From an uncultured Lachnospiraceae bacterium (lineage in GTDB: Bacteria; Bacillota; Clostridia; Lachnospirales; Lachnospiraceae), in assembly GCA_949740725.1 (NCBI GenBank), contig CATJIO010000091.1, forward strand, positions 1 through 64,000: DNA of 64,000 bases, given 5' to 3'. Position numbers and translations under genes: made by a program. Positions 31,954-40,133 of this stretch are shown one piece after another. The notes below the pieces were generated by a model, which saw only the letters and a program-made list of their open reading frames with translations, ran no database searches and was not told where the DNA came from. Every line of letters starts with the position of its first letter. The first letter of the stretch is position 1.

Positions 31954-32736
31954 TCAGCCGGAGGTTTCAATAAAGTAGTCTGGCTTCTGCTCCTGTAGAG
32001 GCTCTGCCAGCAGAAGAATCCGGGAAAAGTGATTTTCCAGGATCTGATAGGCCAAGTCGCAGTCTCGCTCCAAGAGAGCGTCGGTCAGCTCGGACAATTC
32101 ATAGTGAAAGCCTTTGATGATCACCGGATTTTCTGACGCCAGGTATAAAACCCGCCGCATGTCTACATCAATTTTTTGCAGAGAACTCCAGATGTAATTC
32201 ATATCGTCGGCCAGGAGATAAAGCTGGTGATAATATTCGGTGAGCATCCTTGAGACGGAAAAGGGCTTCCTCTGGAGCAAGAGATCATCCATCTGCCGTA
32301 GCAGCTGCCGGAGAGCAAGCAACTGGGAATTTTTCATGTTGCTTCTATAAGTAACCTCATCAGACTTTGATGCGTCAAAGGAATGGCGGGAACCATCGAT
32401 GTTTTTGGAAAAAATAGTATTTAGCATGGAAATCCCCAGCTGGGTGTGGGCCCAGACTGCCTGCTGGAGGCGGGAAGGGTCTATTTTTGATACGTAAGCA
32501 CCTCGCTTCGGGTAGATATCTACCAGGTTTTCCCGAGAAAGCTTAAAAAAGGTATCATGGACTGGGGTGCGGCTCACCTTCAGGGTTTCTGCCAGGGACG
32601 ATTCATTTAACTTCCGATTCGGGGGAAGGAGAAGCTCCAGAATACATGTCTTGATTACACGGTATACATACTGCCGGGCATCCTCTGATGCATTGCGTGC
32701 CAAAAGATTGTGGTCAAATATAGGCAGGATAGACAT
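31954..32736 (-). CDS. GntR-family regulator, FCD type (minus arm)
   Basis: A 260-residue GntR-type regulator. The DNA-binding domain (about 15-85) includes CILELLLPPNRKLNESSLAE and VSRTPVHDTFFKLS, followed by PKRGAYVSKID at the wing end. The C-terminal FCD-like helical domain is less canonical (TEYYHQLYLLADDMNYIWSSLQ, then ILENHFSRI). It starts the minus-strand arm. AAAGGTGA lies before ATG 32736. It resembles the next regulator in layout (MxxVLYLAS versus LLRVDYLR), suggesting paralogues that sense related sugar acids. Confidence 0.83.
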   Translation of the reverse strand: MSILPIFDHNLLARNASEDARQYVYRVIKTCILELLLPPNRKLNESSLAETLKVSRTPVHDTFFKLSRENLVDIYPKRGAYVSKIDPSRLQQAVWAHTQLGISMLNTIFSKNIDGSRHSFDASKSDEVTYRSNMKNSQLLALRQLLRQMDDLLLQRKPFSVSRMLTEYYHQLYLLADDMNYIWSSLQKIDVDMRRVLYLASENPVIIKGFHYELSELTDALLERDCDLAYQILENHFSRILLLAEPLQEQKPDYFIETSG

Positions 32737-33187
32737 AACAATCACCTTTCTATAAAGCTGCATATGAAGAGAAAATGCAAAGTTAAGCGGTCATTTATCC
32801 GCCAAGCATTAGTATATCATATATAGCCGTGGTTCTGGAAATACCGACGCTATGTTTTTAAAGAAGTACATAAATAAGGAAAAACCGGTACAACTTGTAT
32901 GCAATTTTAATCCCCTAATTCTCATAATTACATTTTATCATTCTTTGGTAAAAAAACAAGGGGTAAAAATTTTTTTAACAATCTAACTGGATAAAATGTT
33001 AAAAAAGAGGTTGCGTACAGTGAAAAAATATGCTATCTTGTATATGTCTTTTGAAAATATCCTGTGATTGGAATTACTTGGAATTTGGACTAAAATGCAA
33101 TTTTTGCCAGAACTTGTATGCAATCATGATGATATTTTCTACATAGCTTGTATGCAGGAACACCCTATGGTTGGAAGGAGGGTGGGT
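32737..33187. promoter_or_regulatory. Divergent control region between two GntR genes
   Basis: This 451-nt AT-rich region has no gene I trust. It holds three copies of TTGTATGCAR (32895-32904, 33114-33123, 33148-33157). The first two are ACTTGTATGCAAT and the third is GCTTGTATGCAGG. TTGTATGCAA is one base from the palindrome TTGTATACAA, a common FCD-GntR operator shape. A plus-strand promoter, TTGCGT (33011-33016), 17 nt, TATCTT (33034-33039), lies between copies one and two. Confidence 0.65.
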
Positions 33188-33907
33188 ATGACAGGAGTGA
33201 TGGATGGGCCGGGAGATGCCGGGAGCAGGAATCCGGTTTATGAGCTGCTGCAAAATCAGATCTTGAGCATGGAGCTTCTGCCCCAGGATATGCTCAGTGA
33301 GAATGCACTGTCTGCCCAGCTGAATGTGGGGCGCCCCCTAGTGCGGGATGCTTTGGCCCAGTTGGCGGAGGAAGGGTATATTGTAGTTTACCCTCAGAGA
33401 GGGACAGAGGTTTCTCTTCTGGATACCCAGCGGATTAAGCAGGCAGTTCATGCCCACATGGTATTAGAACAAGCGGTGATACGGGAAATTTGCAGCCGGG
33501 AGTTGACGGATCGTCAGTCAGAACAGCTGGAGGAGGTTCTGAATCTGCAAAAGGGGAAGGACAGCAAAAGCGATACTATAGAGCTTTTGGCTTTAGAGCA
33601 GAAGTTTCATTATCTCCTTTCTCTGTTTTGCGGGAAGGAATATATCTGGAACTTGTTCCGGACTCTGGACTGTGATCTGCTCCGGGTAGATTATCTGCGC
33701 TACAGCACGTTCAATTACCAGGTTTACATGAATTCTCTGACCAACTGGGAGAACACACAAGTGGAAGAACGCCTGCTGCTGGATAATATCAGGCGGAAGG
33801 AATCAGAGGCGGCGACGCTCATCTGGACGAATCATTTTAGCACGGTTTTCCGGAATGTAGATGCGCTGCGGGGGATTTATCCTCAGTATTTTGCCAGGGA
33901 AGACTGA
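33188..33907 (+). CDS. GntR-family regulator, FCD type (plus arm)
   Basis: A 239-residue GntR/FCD regulator. The winged helix (about 12-80) has NPVYELLQNQILSMELLPQD, then SENALSAQLNVGRPLVRDAL and PQRGTEVSLLD. The FCD domain has LALEQKFHYLLS and a terminal NHFSTVFRNV. ATG 33188 follows GGAAGGAGGG. The frame is open upstream to 33068, but that segment carries two of the TTGTATGCA repeats, so it is better read as control DNA. It probably governs the permease-HyuA-YiaK arm. Confidence 0.82.
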   Translation: MTGVMDGPGDAGSRNPVYELLQNQILSMELLPQDMLSENALSAQLNVGRPLVRDALAQLAEEGYIVVYPQRGTEVSLLDTQRIKQAVHAHMVLEQAVIREICSRELTDRQSEQLEEVLNLQKGKDSKSDTIELLALEQKFHYLLSLFCGKEYIWNLFRTLDCDLLRVDYLRYSTFNYQVYMNSLTNWENTQVEERLLLDNIRRKESEAATLIWTNHFSTVFRNVDALRGIYPQYFARED

Positions 33908-34046
33908 GTGCTACTGAGCACAGCCTAGCAGGGTGCGGACAGCAGCCGCCCAATACATTATGGAGGGAGATGGTAGGAATATCGAGTTTTTAAACAGAGA
34001 GAATGTATGAAACCGGAAATAAAAATGTCTTTTAGGAGGAAATAGT

Positions 34047-35435
34047 ATGGAATATGTAGTAGGGATTATCTTGTTACTTTCTTTCTTTGGCCTGGCATAT
34101 TATTGTATCAAAGGCCATAATCTGATGATCGGATTCCTGGTAATCACGATTCTCTGGACGGTGCTTCCCCTGCTGGGAACAGTATTTGCAAGCGCCAGCT
34201 TTATTGAGGCAAACCCGATTCTGCAGTATGAGGGCTCCAAGGGATTAATCAAGATTTTAAACAGCATTTATCAGAGCGCTCCTGAAGGTTGGGGCACTAC
34301 CTTGGTAAACGTTTGCTGGGGCGCATGGTTTGGCCGTGTCCTGATGGATACTGGTATTGCCTCTACCCTGATCCGTAAGACAGTAGAATTAGGCGGCGAT
34401 AAGCCTATGGTTACTATTGCCTTGTTAAACATCGTTACCGCCTTAATCTTTACTGCCATGACCGGCGCAGGCCCGGTTATCGCCATCGGCGTTATCGTGC
34501 TTCCGATTCTGATGTCTTTAGGCGTTCCCAAGGCGATTGCCATGTTCTCCTTCATGGGTTCCGTGGCAGCAGGTATTTACTTAAATCCTGTAAACTTTGC
34601 ACAGTACCGTGCATTCTTCATCCAGCCAGATGAAATGCCCGATTTTACCTTAGGCTGGTACGCGGCTCACTGGGGATACGCAGCACTGCTTATCATGCTG
34701 ATTGCCACCACCGTTTTAGCTGCAATTTACTTAAAGAAATCTAAAACCTCCCACGCATGGGCAGCACAGAGCCGTAGCGGCGCTTCTGAGCAGAGAAATG
34801 CGCCTATCTACACGCTGATCCTTCCCATCGTTCCGGTGGTATTAAAGATCTGGTTGGATTTCTCTGTAATTGGCGGTTTCGTGATCGCTGGCTTCCTGGC
34901 GCTGTTCCTGTGCGGAAGAATGAAAGGCACCTTTAAGGAGAATTGCCAGCTGGTAAATAAACTGTACTACGATGGCGTGGTAGATACTGCTCCCCTGGTT
35001 GGCTTCCTCTTAACTCTGCCAATGTTTAACTCGGTTGCTTCCTATGCATCTCCTTACTTCAAGGTGATTCTGGGCGGCGTTATGCCTAAGAATGAGCTGG
35101 TTGTATGTATCGTTTTCGCTGTTCTGCTGTGCATGGGTCTGTTCCGTGGCCCAATGACCTTAGTAGGCTGTGGCGCTGCAACCTTAGGCGTATTATCTAA
35201 TGTAGCTTCCTTCTCTGTGCCTTTCTTATATGCTGTGTTTGCGATTCCGACTATCACGGTAAATATCGGAAGCTGTATCACCCAGTCTTGGGTAGCATGG
35301 GGCCTGGCTTACACGAAGGTTGAGTCCAAAGACTTCTTAAAGCTGTCTATTCCGAATGCATACCTGACAGGTGTTCTCCAGTATGTTGCAGCATTTATTC
35401 TGTTAGGCGGACTTGGAGCAGCGTGGTTTATCTAA
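34047..35435 (+). CDS. Ion-transporter-superfamily permease (GntP/citrate/C4-acid type), substrate unknown
   Basis: A 462-residue membrane protein with about 11-12 predicted helices and no signal peptide. Two repeated re-entrant-like regions, FTAMTGAGPVIAIGVIVLPI and FRGPMTLVGCGAATLGVL, recall the hairpin loops of the ion transporter superfamily (GntP, CitM, Dcu, DctM). The N-terminal pattern (MIGFLVITILWTVLPLL) is GntP-like. It likely carries a sugar acid or carboxylate with H+ or Na+. Codon choice is biased to ATC, TTC and TTA, suggesting high expression. AGGAGGAAATAGT precedes the ATG. It is first of five plus-strand genes. Confidence 0.72.
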   Translation: MEYVVGIILLLSFFGLAYYCIKGHNLMIGFLVITILWTVLPLLGTVFASASFIEANPILQYEGSKGLIKILNSIYQSAPEGWGTTLVNVCWGAWFGRVLMDTGIASTLIRKTVELGGDKPMVTIALLNIVTALIFTAMTGAGPVIAIGVIVLPILMSLGVPKAIAMFSFMGSVAAGIYLNPVNFAQYRAFFIQPDEMPDFTLGWYAAHWGYAALLIMLIATTVLAAIYLKKSKTSHAWAAQSRSGASEQRNAPIYTLILPIVPVVLKIWLDFSVIGGFVIAGFLALFLCGRMKGTFKENCQLVNKLYYDGVVDTAPLVGFLLTLPMFNSVASYASPYFKVILGGVMPKNELVVCIVFAVLLCMGLFRGPMTLVGCGAATLGVLSNVASFSVPFLYAVFAIPTITVNIGSCITQSWVAWGLAYTKVESKDFLKLSIPNAYLTGVLQYVAAFILLGGLGAAWFI

Positions 35436-35488
35436 AAGCAATTCGAATGATTTCTACTCTCTGAATTAAAAATTAAAGATATTCTGTT

Positions 35489-35518
35489 TATGCGGGTGCG
35501 CTTTTGCGTACCCGCATA
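35489..35518 (+). promoter_or_regulatory. Intercistronic stem-loop between permease and HyuA-like genes
   Basis: TATGCGGGTGCGC (35489-35501) pairs with GCGTACCCGCATA (35506-35518), one G-U pair, TTTT loop. There is no U-tract after it, so it is more likely an RNA-stability or processing element than a terminator. Confidence 0.65.
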
Positions 35519-35595
35519 TCCCGACCTTCATGCCTTGGCGATGCATCCCAAGGCCCGGAGTGGTACATATATTTTCAAGGAAAGGAAAAAGTGAA

Positions 35596-37734
35596 ATGGC
35601 AGAGCGCGAGCATAGAGCGGTCCGTATGGGAATCGACGTAGGCGGAACTTATACCAAGTGCGTCGCTATGGACAATGAGACCCATGAGATTATTGGAAAA
35701 AATCAGGTAAAAACTACCCATGATGATAAAGACGGCGTTGCCGCCGGTGTTGTAAGAAGTTTCCAGAACTGTATGCGGGAGCACAATATTTCCCCAGAGG
35801 ATGTGGTTTTCGTAGCGCACTCCACCACGCAGGCGACTAACGCTTTTATTGAAGGCGACGTGGCCAATGTAGGTGTAGTGGGTGTGGCCGGAGGCGGCCT
35901 GGAGGGACTGCTGGCGAAAAGGCAGCTGGCTTTAAAGGATATTATTCTGGATGAGAAAGTAGGCCGGATGATTAAGGTGTTCAATACCTTCATCAAGAAA
36001 AAGATGCTGACTGAAGAGGTGATTAACCAGAATATCGACGATCTGTTAAAGCAAGGAGCCCAGGTAATCGTAGCTTCTATGGCTTTTGGCGTGGACAGTA
36101 TGGATGAAGAGATGATGATCCACGACTGCGCGGAGAAGAAGGGTGTGCCAGTTTCCATGGCCTCAGATATTACCAAGCTTTACGGACTGACCCGCCGTAC
36201 TAGGACTGCGGCGATTAATGCGTCTATCCTCCCTAAGATGATGATGACAGCCAATGCCACCGAGTCATCGGTAAGGGCTGCCGGCGTTACCGTGCCATTA
36301 ATGATTATGAGAGGCGACGGCGGTGTTATGGAGATCAGCGAGATGAGAAAACGTCCGATTCTGACGGCTCTTTCTGGCCCGGCAGCATCGGTAATGGGCT
36401 CTCTGATGTATCTGCGGGCTTCTAATGCCATTTACTTTGAAGTAGGCGGAACAACCACCAATATCGGCGTGATCAAAAATGGCCGTCCTGGCGTAGATTA
36501 TGCACAGATTGGCGGACATGATACGTATATCAGCTCTCTGGATGTGCGCATTTTGGGATGCGCCGGCGGTTCTATGGTACGGATTAATGATAAGGCTGTG
36601 GTAGACGTAGGTCCTCGTTCCGCACATATCGCAGGCTGCGAGTACGCCTGCTTTACCCCAGAGGAAGAGATCGTCGATCCCCAGATCGAGATGGTAAGCC
36701 CCAAGCCAGGCGACCCGGCAGACTATGTGACCATTCGCTTAAAGAGCGGCAAGCGCATCTGCTTTACTAACACGGACGCAGCCAATGTGCTGGGATTGAT
36801 TGAAGAGAAGTATTTCGCCCACGGCAATGCCAATGCTGCCAGAAAAGCTATGCAACCAGTAGCGGATAAGCTGGGCATCACCGTAGAGGAGTTGGCTACT
36901 CAGATTTTGGATAAGGATTTCGAGAAGGTCAATGCATGTATTAACGCACTGGCAGACAAATATCAGTTAGACCATGACAGCATGAAACTGGTAGGCTGCG
37001 GCGGAGGCGCGGCTTCTCTGGTTCCCTACTGCGCAGAGAAGATGGGGCTGCAGTACAGCATTCCGGAGAACGCGGAAGTTATTTCTTCCATCGGCGTAGC
37101 CCTTTCTATGGTTCGTGACGTGGTAGAGCGTGTGATCCCGAATCCCACCCAGGAGGATATCCGGGAATTAAAGAAAGAGGCTGCAGATGCAGCGGTAAGC
37201 TCTGGCGCTTCTCCTGACACGGTAGAAGTACATATTGAGATCGATAATCAGACCGGTAAAGTAACAGCGATTGCCACCGGATCCACGGAGGTGAAAACCA
37301 CCGACTTGTTAAAGGAATGTGACGAGGCTGAGGCGGCCGAGCTGGCTACCCAGGACTTTGGACCTAAGGTTTCCAATGTAGAGCTGGCGGAGAAGACGGA
37401 TAAGTTCTACGTATTTAAGGGCGAACGTGGCGACAAGACGCCTATCCGGATCGTGGACAAAAAAGGCTTTATCAAGGTGCAGTGCTCGAATGGTTTTGTG
37501 GAGAAGTGTACAGTAAGCCGCTATCAGGAGGTTGTGGAGCAGCTTTGGAAGGACGGAGCGGTATTTAAGACTGATACAGTGCTCCGCCCGGACTATTTCG
37601 TGTGTGTAGGGCCCAGAGTGGGCGATTACAGCGCGGTGGATTTAGAGCAGATTTTCCTCCTGATGGATTTGGACTTAGGTGACCGGGAGCCGGATGAGGA
37701 GATCATTATTGTAGGATCCGTGACGGAGATTTAA
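35596..37734 (+). CDS. Hydantoinase/oxoprolinase A (HyuA)-like ASKHA protein without HyuB partner
   Basis: A 712-residue protein of the HyuA family. The N-terminal ASKHA phosphate-1 loop is RMGIDVGGTYTKCVAMD, followed by AHSTTQATNAFIEGD, RTRTAAINASILPKM and IMRGDGGVMEI. A second nucleotide segment is YFEVGGTTTNIGVIKNG, and VGCGGGAASLVPYCA lies further on. The final 200 residues are extra. HyuA-type proteins use ATP to open lactam or imide rings or carboxylate ketones, usually with HyuB; no HyuB lies here. ATG 35596 is chosen because the conserved domain starts there. Substrate unknown, probably the permease cargo or its lactone or lactam. Confidence 0.8.
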   Translation: MAEREHRAVRMGIDVGGTYTKCVAMDNETHEIIGKNQVKTTHDDKDGVAAGVVRSFQNCMREHNISPEDVVFVAHSTTQATNAFIEGDVANVGVVGVAGGGLEGLLAKRQLALKDIILDEKVGRMIKVFNTFIKKKMLTEEVINQNIDDLLKQGAQVIVASMAFGVDSMDEEMMIHDCAEKKGVPVSMASDITKLYGLTRRTRTAAINASILPKMMMTANATESSVRAAGVTVPLMIMRGDGGVMEISEMRKRPILTALSGPAASVMGSLMYLRASNAIYFEVGGTTTNIGVIKNGRPGVDYAQIGGHDTYISSLDVRILGCAGGSMVRINDKAVVDVGPRSAHIAGCEYACFTPEEEIVDPQIEMVSPKPGDPADYVTIRLKSGKRICFTNTDAANVLGLIEEKYFAHGNANAARKAMQPVADKLGITVEELATQILDKDFEKVNACINALADKYQLDHDSMKLVGCGGGAASLVPYCAEKMGLQYSIPENAEVISSIGVALSMVRDVVERVIPNPTQEDIRELKKEAADAAVSSGASPDTVEVHIEIDNQTGKVTAIATGSTEVKTTDLLKECDEAEAAELATQDFGPKVSNVELAEKTDKFYVFKGERGDKTPIRIVDKKGFIKVQCSNGFVEKCTVSRYQEVVEQLWKDGAVFKTDTVLRPDYFVCVGPRVGDYSAVDLEQIFLLMDLDLGDREPDEEIIIVGSVTEI

Positions 37735-37740
37735 CGAGTG

Positions 37741-38535
37741 ATGACAAAACAAGAGTTACAAAAAGCCTTGGAGCCCATCGCCCAGGGGCTTTTTGGGAAG
37801 CAGGGGATCAGAAGGTACGAGCGGCCTCATTTTCCCCTGCGTTCCCTGGAAACCATGCTGAAGGACTTGACTGAGATTCCCCAGGAAGAATGGTTTGCTT
37901 ATGTATTTTCCCGAGAGCCCTTAAATGGAAAGTTTCAGGATGACCAGAGACGGCGTTGGATGGAGCAGTCCATAGCCTGTGGCAGAGAGTATGGAAGGCG
38001 GATTTGCCAGGAGTATTCCTTAAGTACACCTAGCGAATTGGCCAAAGCGATGGGAATGAAAGTTACTTACCCCACTTATCCGGAAAAAACAGATCGGGTG
38101 CTTTTTGCCGAGTTTCGAGAGCCGGATGATATCCGCATTTACATGGACGGAGTGAAAAAGGCAAAGAAATTTTTGGAGCGTCCGGAGATTTCCTCGATAT
38201 TGGGGAAGCTTGAGGTGAGCGAGCTGCTTCTGGCCCATGAATTATTTCACTATGTGGAAGAAAAGTATAAAAAGGAAATTTATACCCGAAGGGAGAAAAT
38301 ACGTCTGTGGTCGCTGGGGCCGCTACACAATGATTCTACCATCATCGCTCTCAGCGAGATCGCGGCTATGGCATTTGCCAGGGAGCTGGTAAAGCTTCCC
38401 TATGCCCCTTATGTGATGGATGTGTTTCTTGTCTACGGCTACTCGCCGGAGGAGGCCAGTGGTCTGTACGAAGAGATGATGGAATTTGCCGGGAGGACGC
38501 CATGTGCCCCGGAGGAAAGGAAAGATGTAGAATGA
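37741..38535 (+). CDS. Unrecognised HExxH-containing protein (zincin-like)
   Basis: A 264-residue protein I cannot assign to a named family. VSELLLAHELFHYVEE carries HELFH at 166-170, a zinc-protease-type motif. About 45 residues on, IIALSEIAAMAFARELVKLP offers Glu residues as third ligand, as in ImmA/IrrE-like zincins. AMGMKVTYPTYPEKTDRVLFAEFREPDDIRIYMD resembles the pre-HExxH strand region of IrrE proteins. It begins 6 nt after the HyuA-like stop (ATG 37741; GTG 37738 possible) and its stop overlaps the YiaK-like start as ATGA. Such coupling inside a catabolic operon suggests a processing or hydrolytic role with HyuA rather than repressor cleavage. Confidence 0.7.
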   Translation: MTKQELQKALEPIAQGLFGKQGIRRYERPHFPLRSLETMLKDLTEIPQEEWFAYVFSREPLNGKFQDDQRRRWMEQSIACGREYGRRICQEYSLSTPSELAKAMGMKVTYPTYPEKTDRVLFAEFREPDDIRIYMDGVKKAKKFLERPEISSILGKLEVSELLLAHELFHYVEEKYKKEIYTRREKIRLWSLGPLHNDSTIIALSEIAAMAFARELVKLPYAPYVMDVFLVYGYSPEEASGLYEEMMEFAGRTPCAPEERKDVE

Positions 38536-39581
38536 GTTTAAGGATACCTTTTGATACGGTGAAAGAAACAGTAAAGAAGGCTTTGCTGAATGCAGGCCTC
38601 AGTGAGGAGCAGGCGGAAACCTGCGCCACTATCCACGCTCAGTCAAGCGCGGATGGAGTGGAAAGCCATGGTCTGAACCGGGTTCCCCGGTTTGTAGAAT
38701 ATATTGGAAAGGGCTGGGTTAATTTAAAGGGAAAGCCAGAGCTGGTGGGAGCTAAAGGAGCTGTGGAAAATTATGATGGCCAGCTGGGAATCGGTATTAC
38801 TAACGCACTTTTCTGCGCGGATCGGGCTGTTGAGCTGGCTAAGGAACACGGAATCGGCTGCGTGGCTCTCAGGAATACTACCCACTGGATGCGCGGCGGC
38901 ACTTATGCGTGGCGTATGGCAGAGGCGGGCTTTGCCGGGATGAGCTGGATTAACTCAGAGAGCTGTATGCCCTTGTGGGGAAGCGATGTGCCGGGAGTAG
39001 GGAACAATCCTTTCTGCATGGCGGTTCCAAGGGAGGACGGCCCCATTGTGCTGGATATGGCCATGAGCCAGTATGCTTACGGAAAGCTGGGCGTTTACCG
39101 GCTTGCAGGGAAGGAACTTCCTTATCCGGGAGGTTTTGATAAAGACGGAAAGCTGACCAGCGATCCGGGAGCTATTGAAGAAACTATGCGGATCCTTCCT
39201 GCTGGATACTGGAAGGGCAGTGGTATGGCTATTGTCCTGGATTTGATGGCTGCACTGATGGCCAATGGCAATACCGGAATCGACCAGGCGGCGGACAAGT
39301 TGGGAAGCTGCGGCGGATGCTGCCAGATCTTTATCGCCTATGATCCTTATATGTTTGCAACCAAGGAAGAGATTCAGGAGAAATTAAACCGCCGTGTTGC
39401 AGCGGCAGATGCCACCCATCCGGATCGAGAGGGCGGACACGTAACCTGTCCTGGAGAGCGGACTGTTGCTACCAGAAAGCGCAGTATGGAAGAAGGCGTT
39501 GTGGTGGATGAGGCCATCTGGGAGCAGGTGTGCGCAATCGCAGCAGGAGATGTAGGAGTTAAGGATATTGCGAGCAAGTAG
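38532..39581 (+). CDS. yiaK: 2,3-diketo-L-gulonate reductase-like (YiaK/DlgD, malate/lactate dehydrogenase type 2 family)
   Basis: A 349-residue NAD(P)-dependent reductase of the LDH2/MDH2 (YlbC/YiaK) fold. SSADGVESHGLNRVPRFVEYI and GIGCVALRNTTHWMRGG closely recall E. coli YiaK (NTNHWMRGG, catalytic His). VGNNPFCMAVPREDGPIVLDMAMSQ and WKGSGMAIVLDL are further family blocks. YiaK reduces 2,3-diketo-L-gulonate in ascorbate/gulonate catabolism. The ATG overlaps the previous stop (ATGA). A YiaL-family gene follows, the same pairing as in the E. coli yia operon, which supports a sugar-acid pathway. Confidence 0.87.
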   Translation: MSLRIPFDTVKETVKKALLNAGLSEEQAETCATIHAQSSADGVESHGLNRVPRFVEYIGKGWVNLKGKPELVGAKGAVENYDGQLGIGITNALFCADRAVELAKEHGIGCVALRNTTHWMRGGTYAWRMAEAGFAGMSWINSESCMPLWGSDVPGVGNNPFCMAVPREDGPIVLDMAMSQYAYGKLGVYRLAGKELPYPGGFDKDGKLTSDPGAIEETMRILPAGYWKGSGMAIVLDLMAALMANGNTGIDQAADKLGSCGGCCQIFIAYDPYMFATKEEIQEKLNRRVAAADATHPDREGGHVTCPGERTVATRKRSMEEGVVVDEAIWEQVCAIAAGDVGVKDIASK

Positions 39582-39634
39582 AGACCTGCAGGCACAAGGA
39601 ATCTGGCCGGGGGTTCATGTAAAGGAGGAACAAG

Positions 39635-40090
39635 ATGTTTTTTTCTAACATAAAAATTGCAGAAAAGTATAATTATCTGGAGGAAAAGTTTCGCGTAGCC
39701 TACAAGTGGCTGGCAGAGACCGATATCGCTTCCCTCTCTGTGGGAAGCTATCCGATCATTCCGGATCAGGTGATCGCCAATGTACAAGAGTATACTACGA
39801 TTTTGCCGGAGACAGGCCTCTTTGAGACCCATGAGAAGTTTTTCGACATTCAGTATGTAGTGTCTGGAAAAGAGCAGTTTGGCGTATGCAAGCGGGATGG
39901 GCTGGTAGTGAAATCCCGGGACGAAGCCAACGACCTGATCTTTTATCAGGAGCCTGAGCACAGCGGCAGTGTTTTCCTGGAGGAAGGAGATCTGATCGTG
40001 GTTGCCCCGGAGGATGCCCATAAGCCCAGATGCCAGGCTGGCGGCCCCTGTGAAGTAAAAAAGGTTGTTATAAAAGTAGCTGTTTCATAA
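39635..40090 (+). CDS. yiaL: YhcH/YjgK/YiaL-family protein (YiaL-like)
   Basis: A 151-residue cupin-like protein of the DUF386 family. FETHEKFFDIQYVVSGKEQFGV holds the metal-binding His/Glu/Asp pattern, and EEGDLIVVAPEDAHKPRC the later His. It is closer to the short YiaL/YhcH type than the 171-residue paralogue at 30525, and the two are clearly diverged. By family it helps interconvert sugar anomers or isomers. It follows the YiaK-like gene by 53 nt with a clear AAGGAGG site and ends the operon. Confidence 0.87.
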   Translation: MFFSNIKIAEKYNYLEEKFRVAYKWLAETDIASLSVGSYPIIPDQVIANVQEYTTILPETGLFETHEKFFDIQYVVSGKEQFGVCKRDGLVVKSRDEANDLIFYQEPEHSGSVFLEEGDLIVVAPEDAHKPRCQAGGPCEVKKVVIKVAVS

Positions 40091-40133
40091 GATAGCGATG
40101 ATGTTATCTCCAGAATCCTGCGGACCTGCCAGC

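Noticed and set aside
33068..33187. 40-residue N-terminal extension of the plus-arm GntR protein
   Set aside because: ATG 33188 has GGAAGGAGGG upstream and the winged helix begins soon after it. The extension covers two TTGTATGCA repeats, which fit operators better.
34000..34025. Possible cre site (TGAAACCGGAAATA) upstream of the permease
   Set aside because: It lacks the conserved right half of the cre consensus, so it was not annotated.
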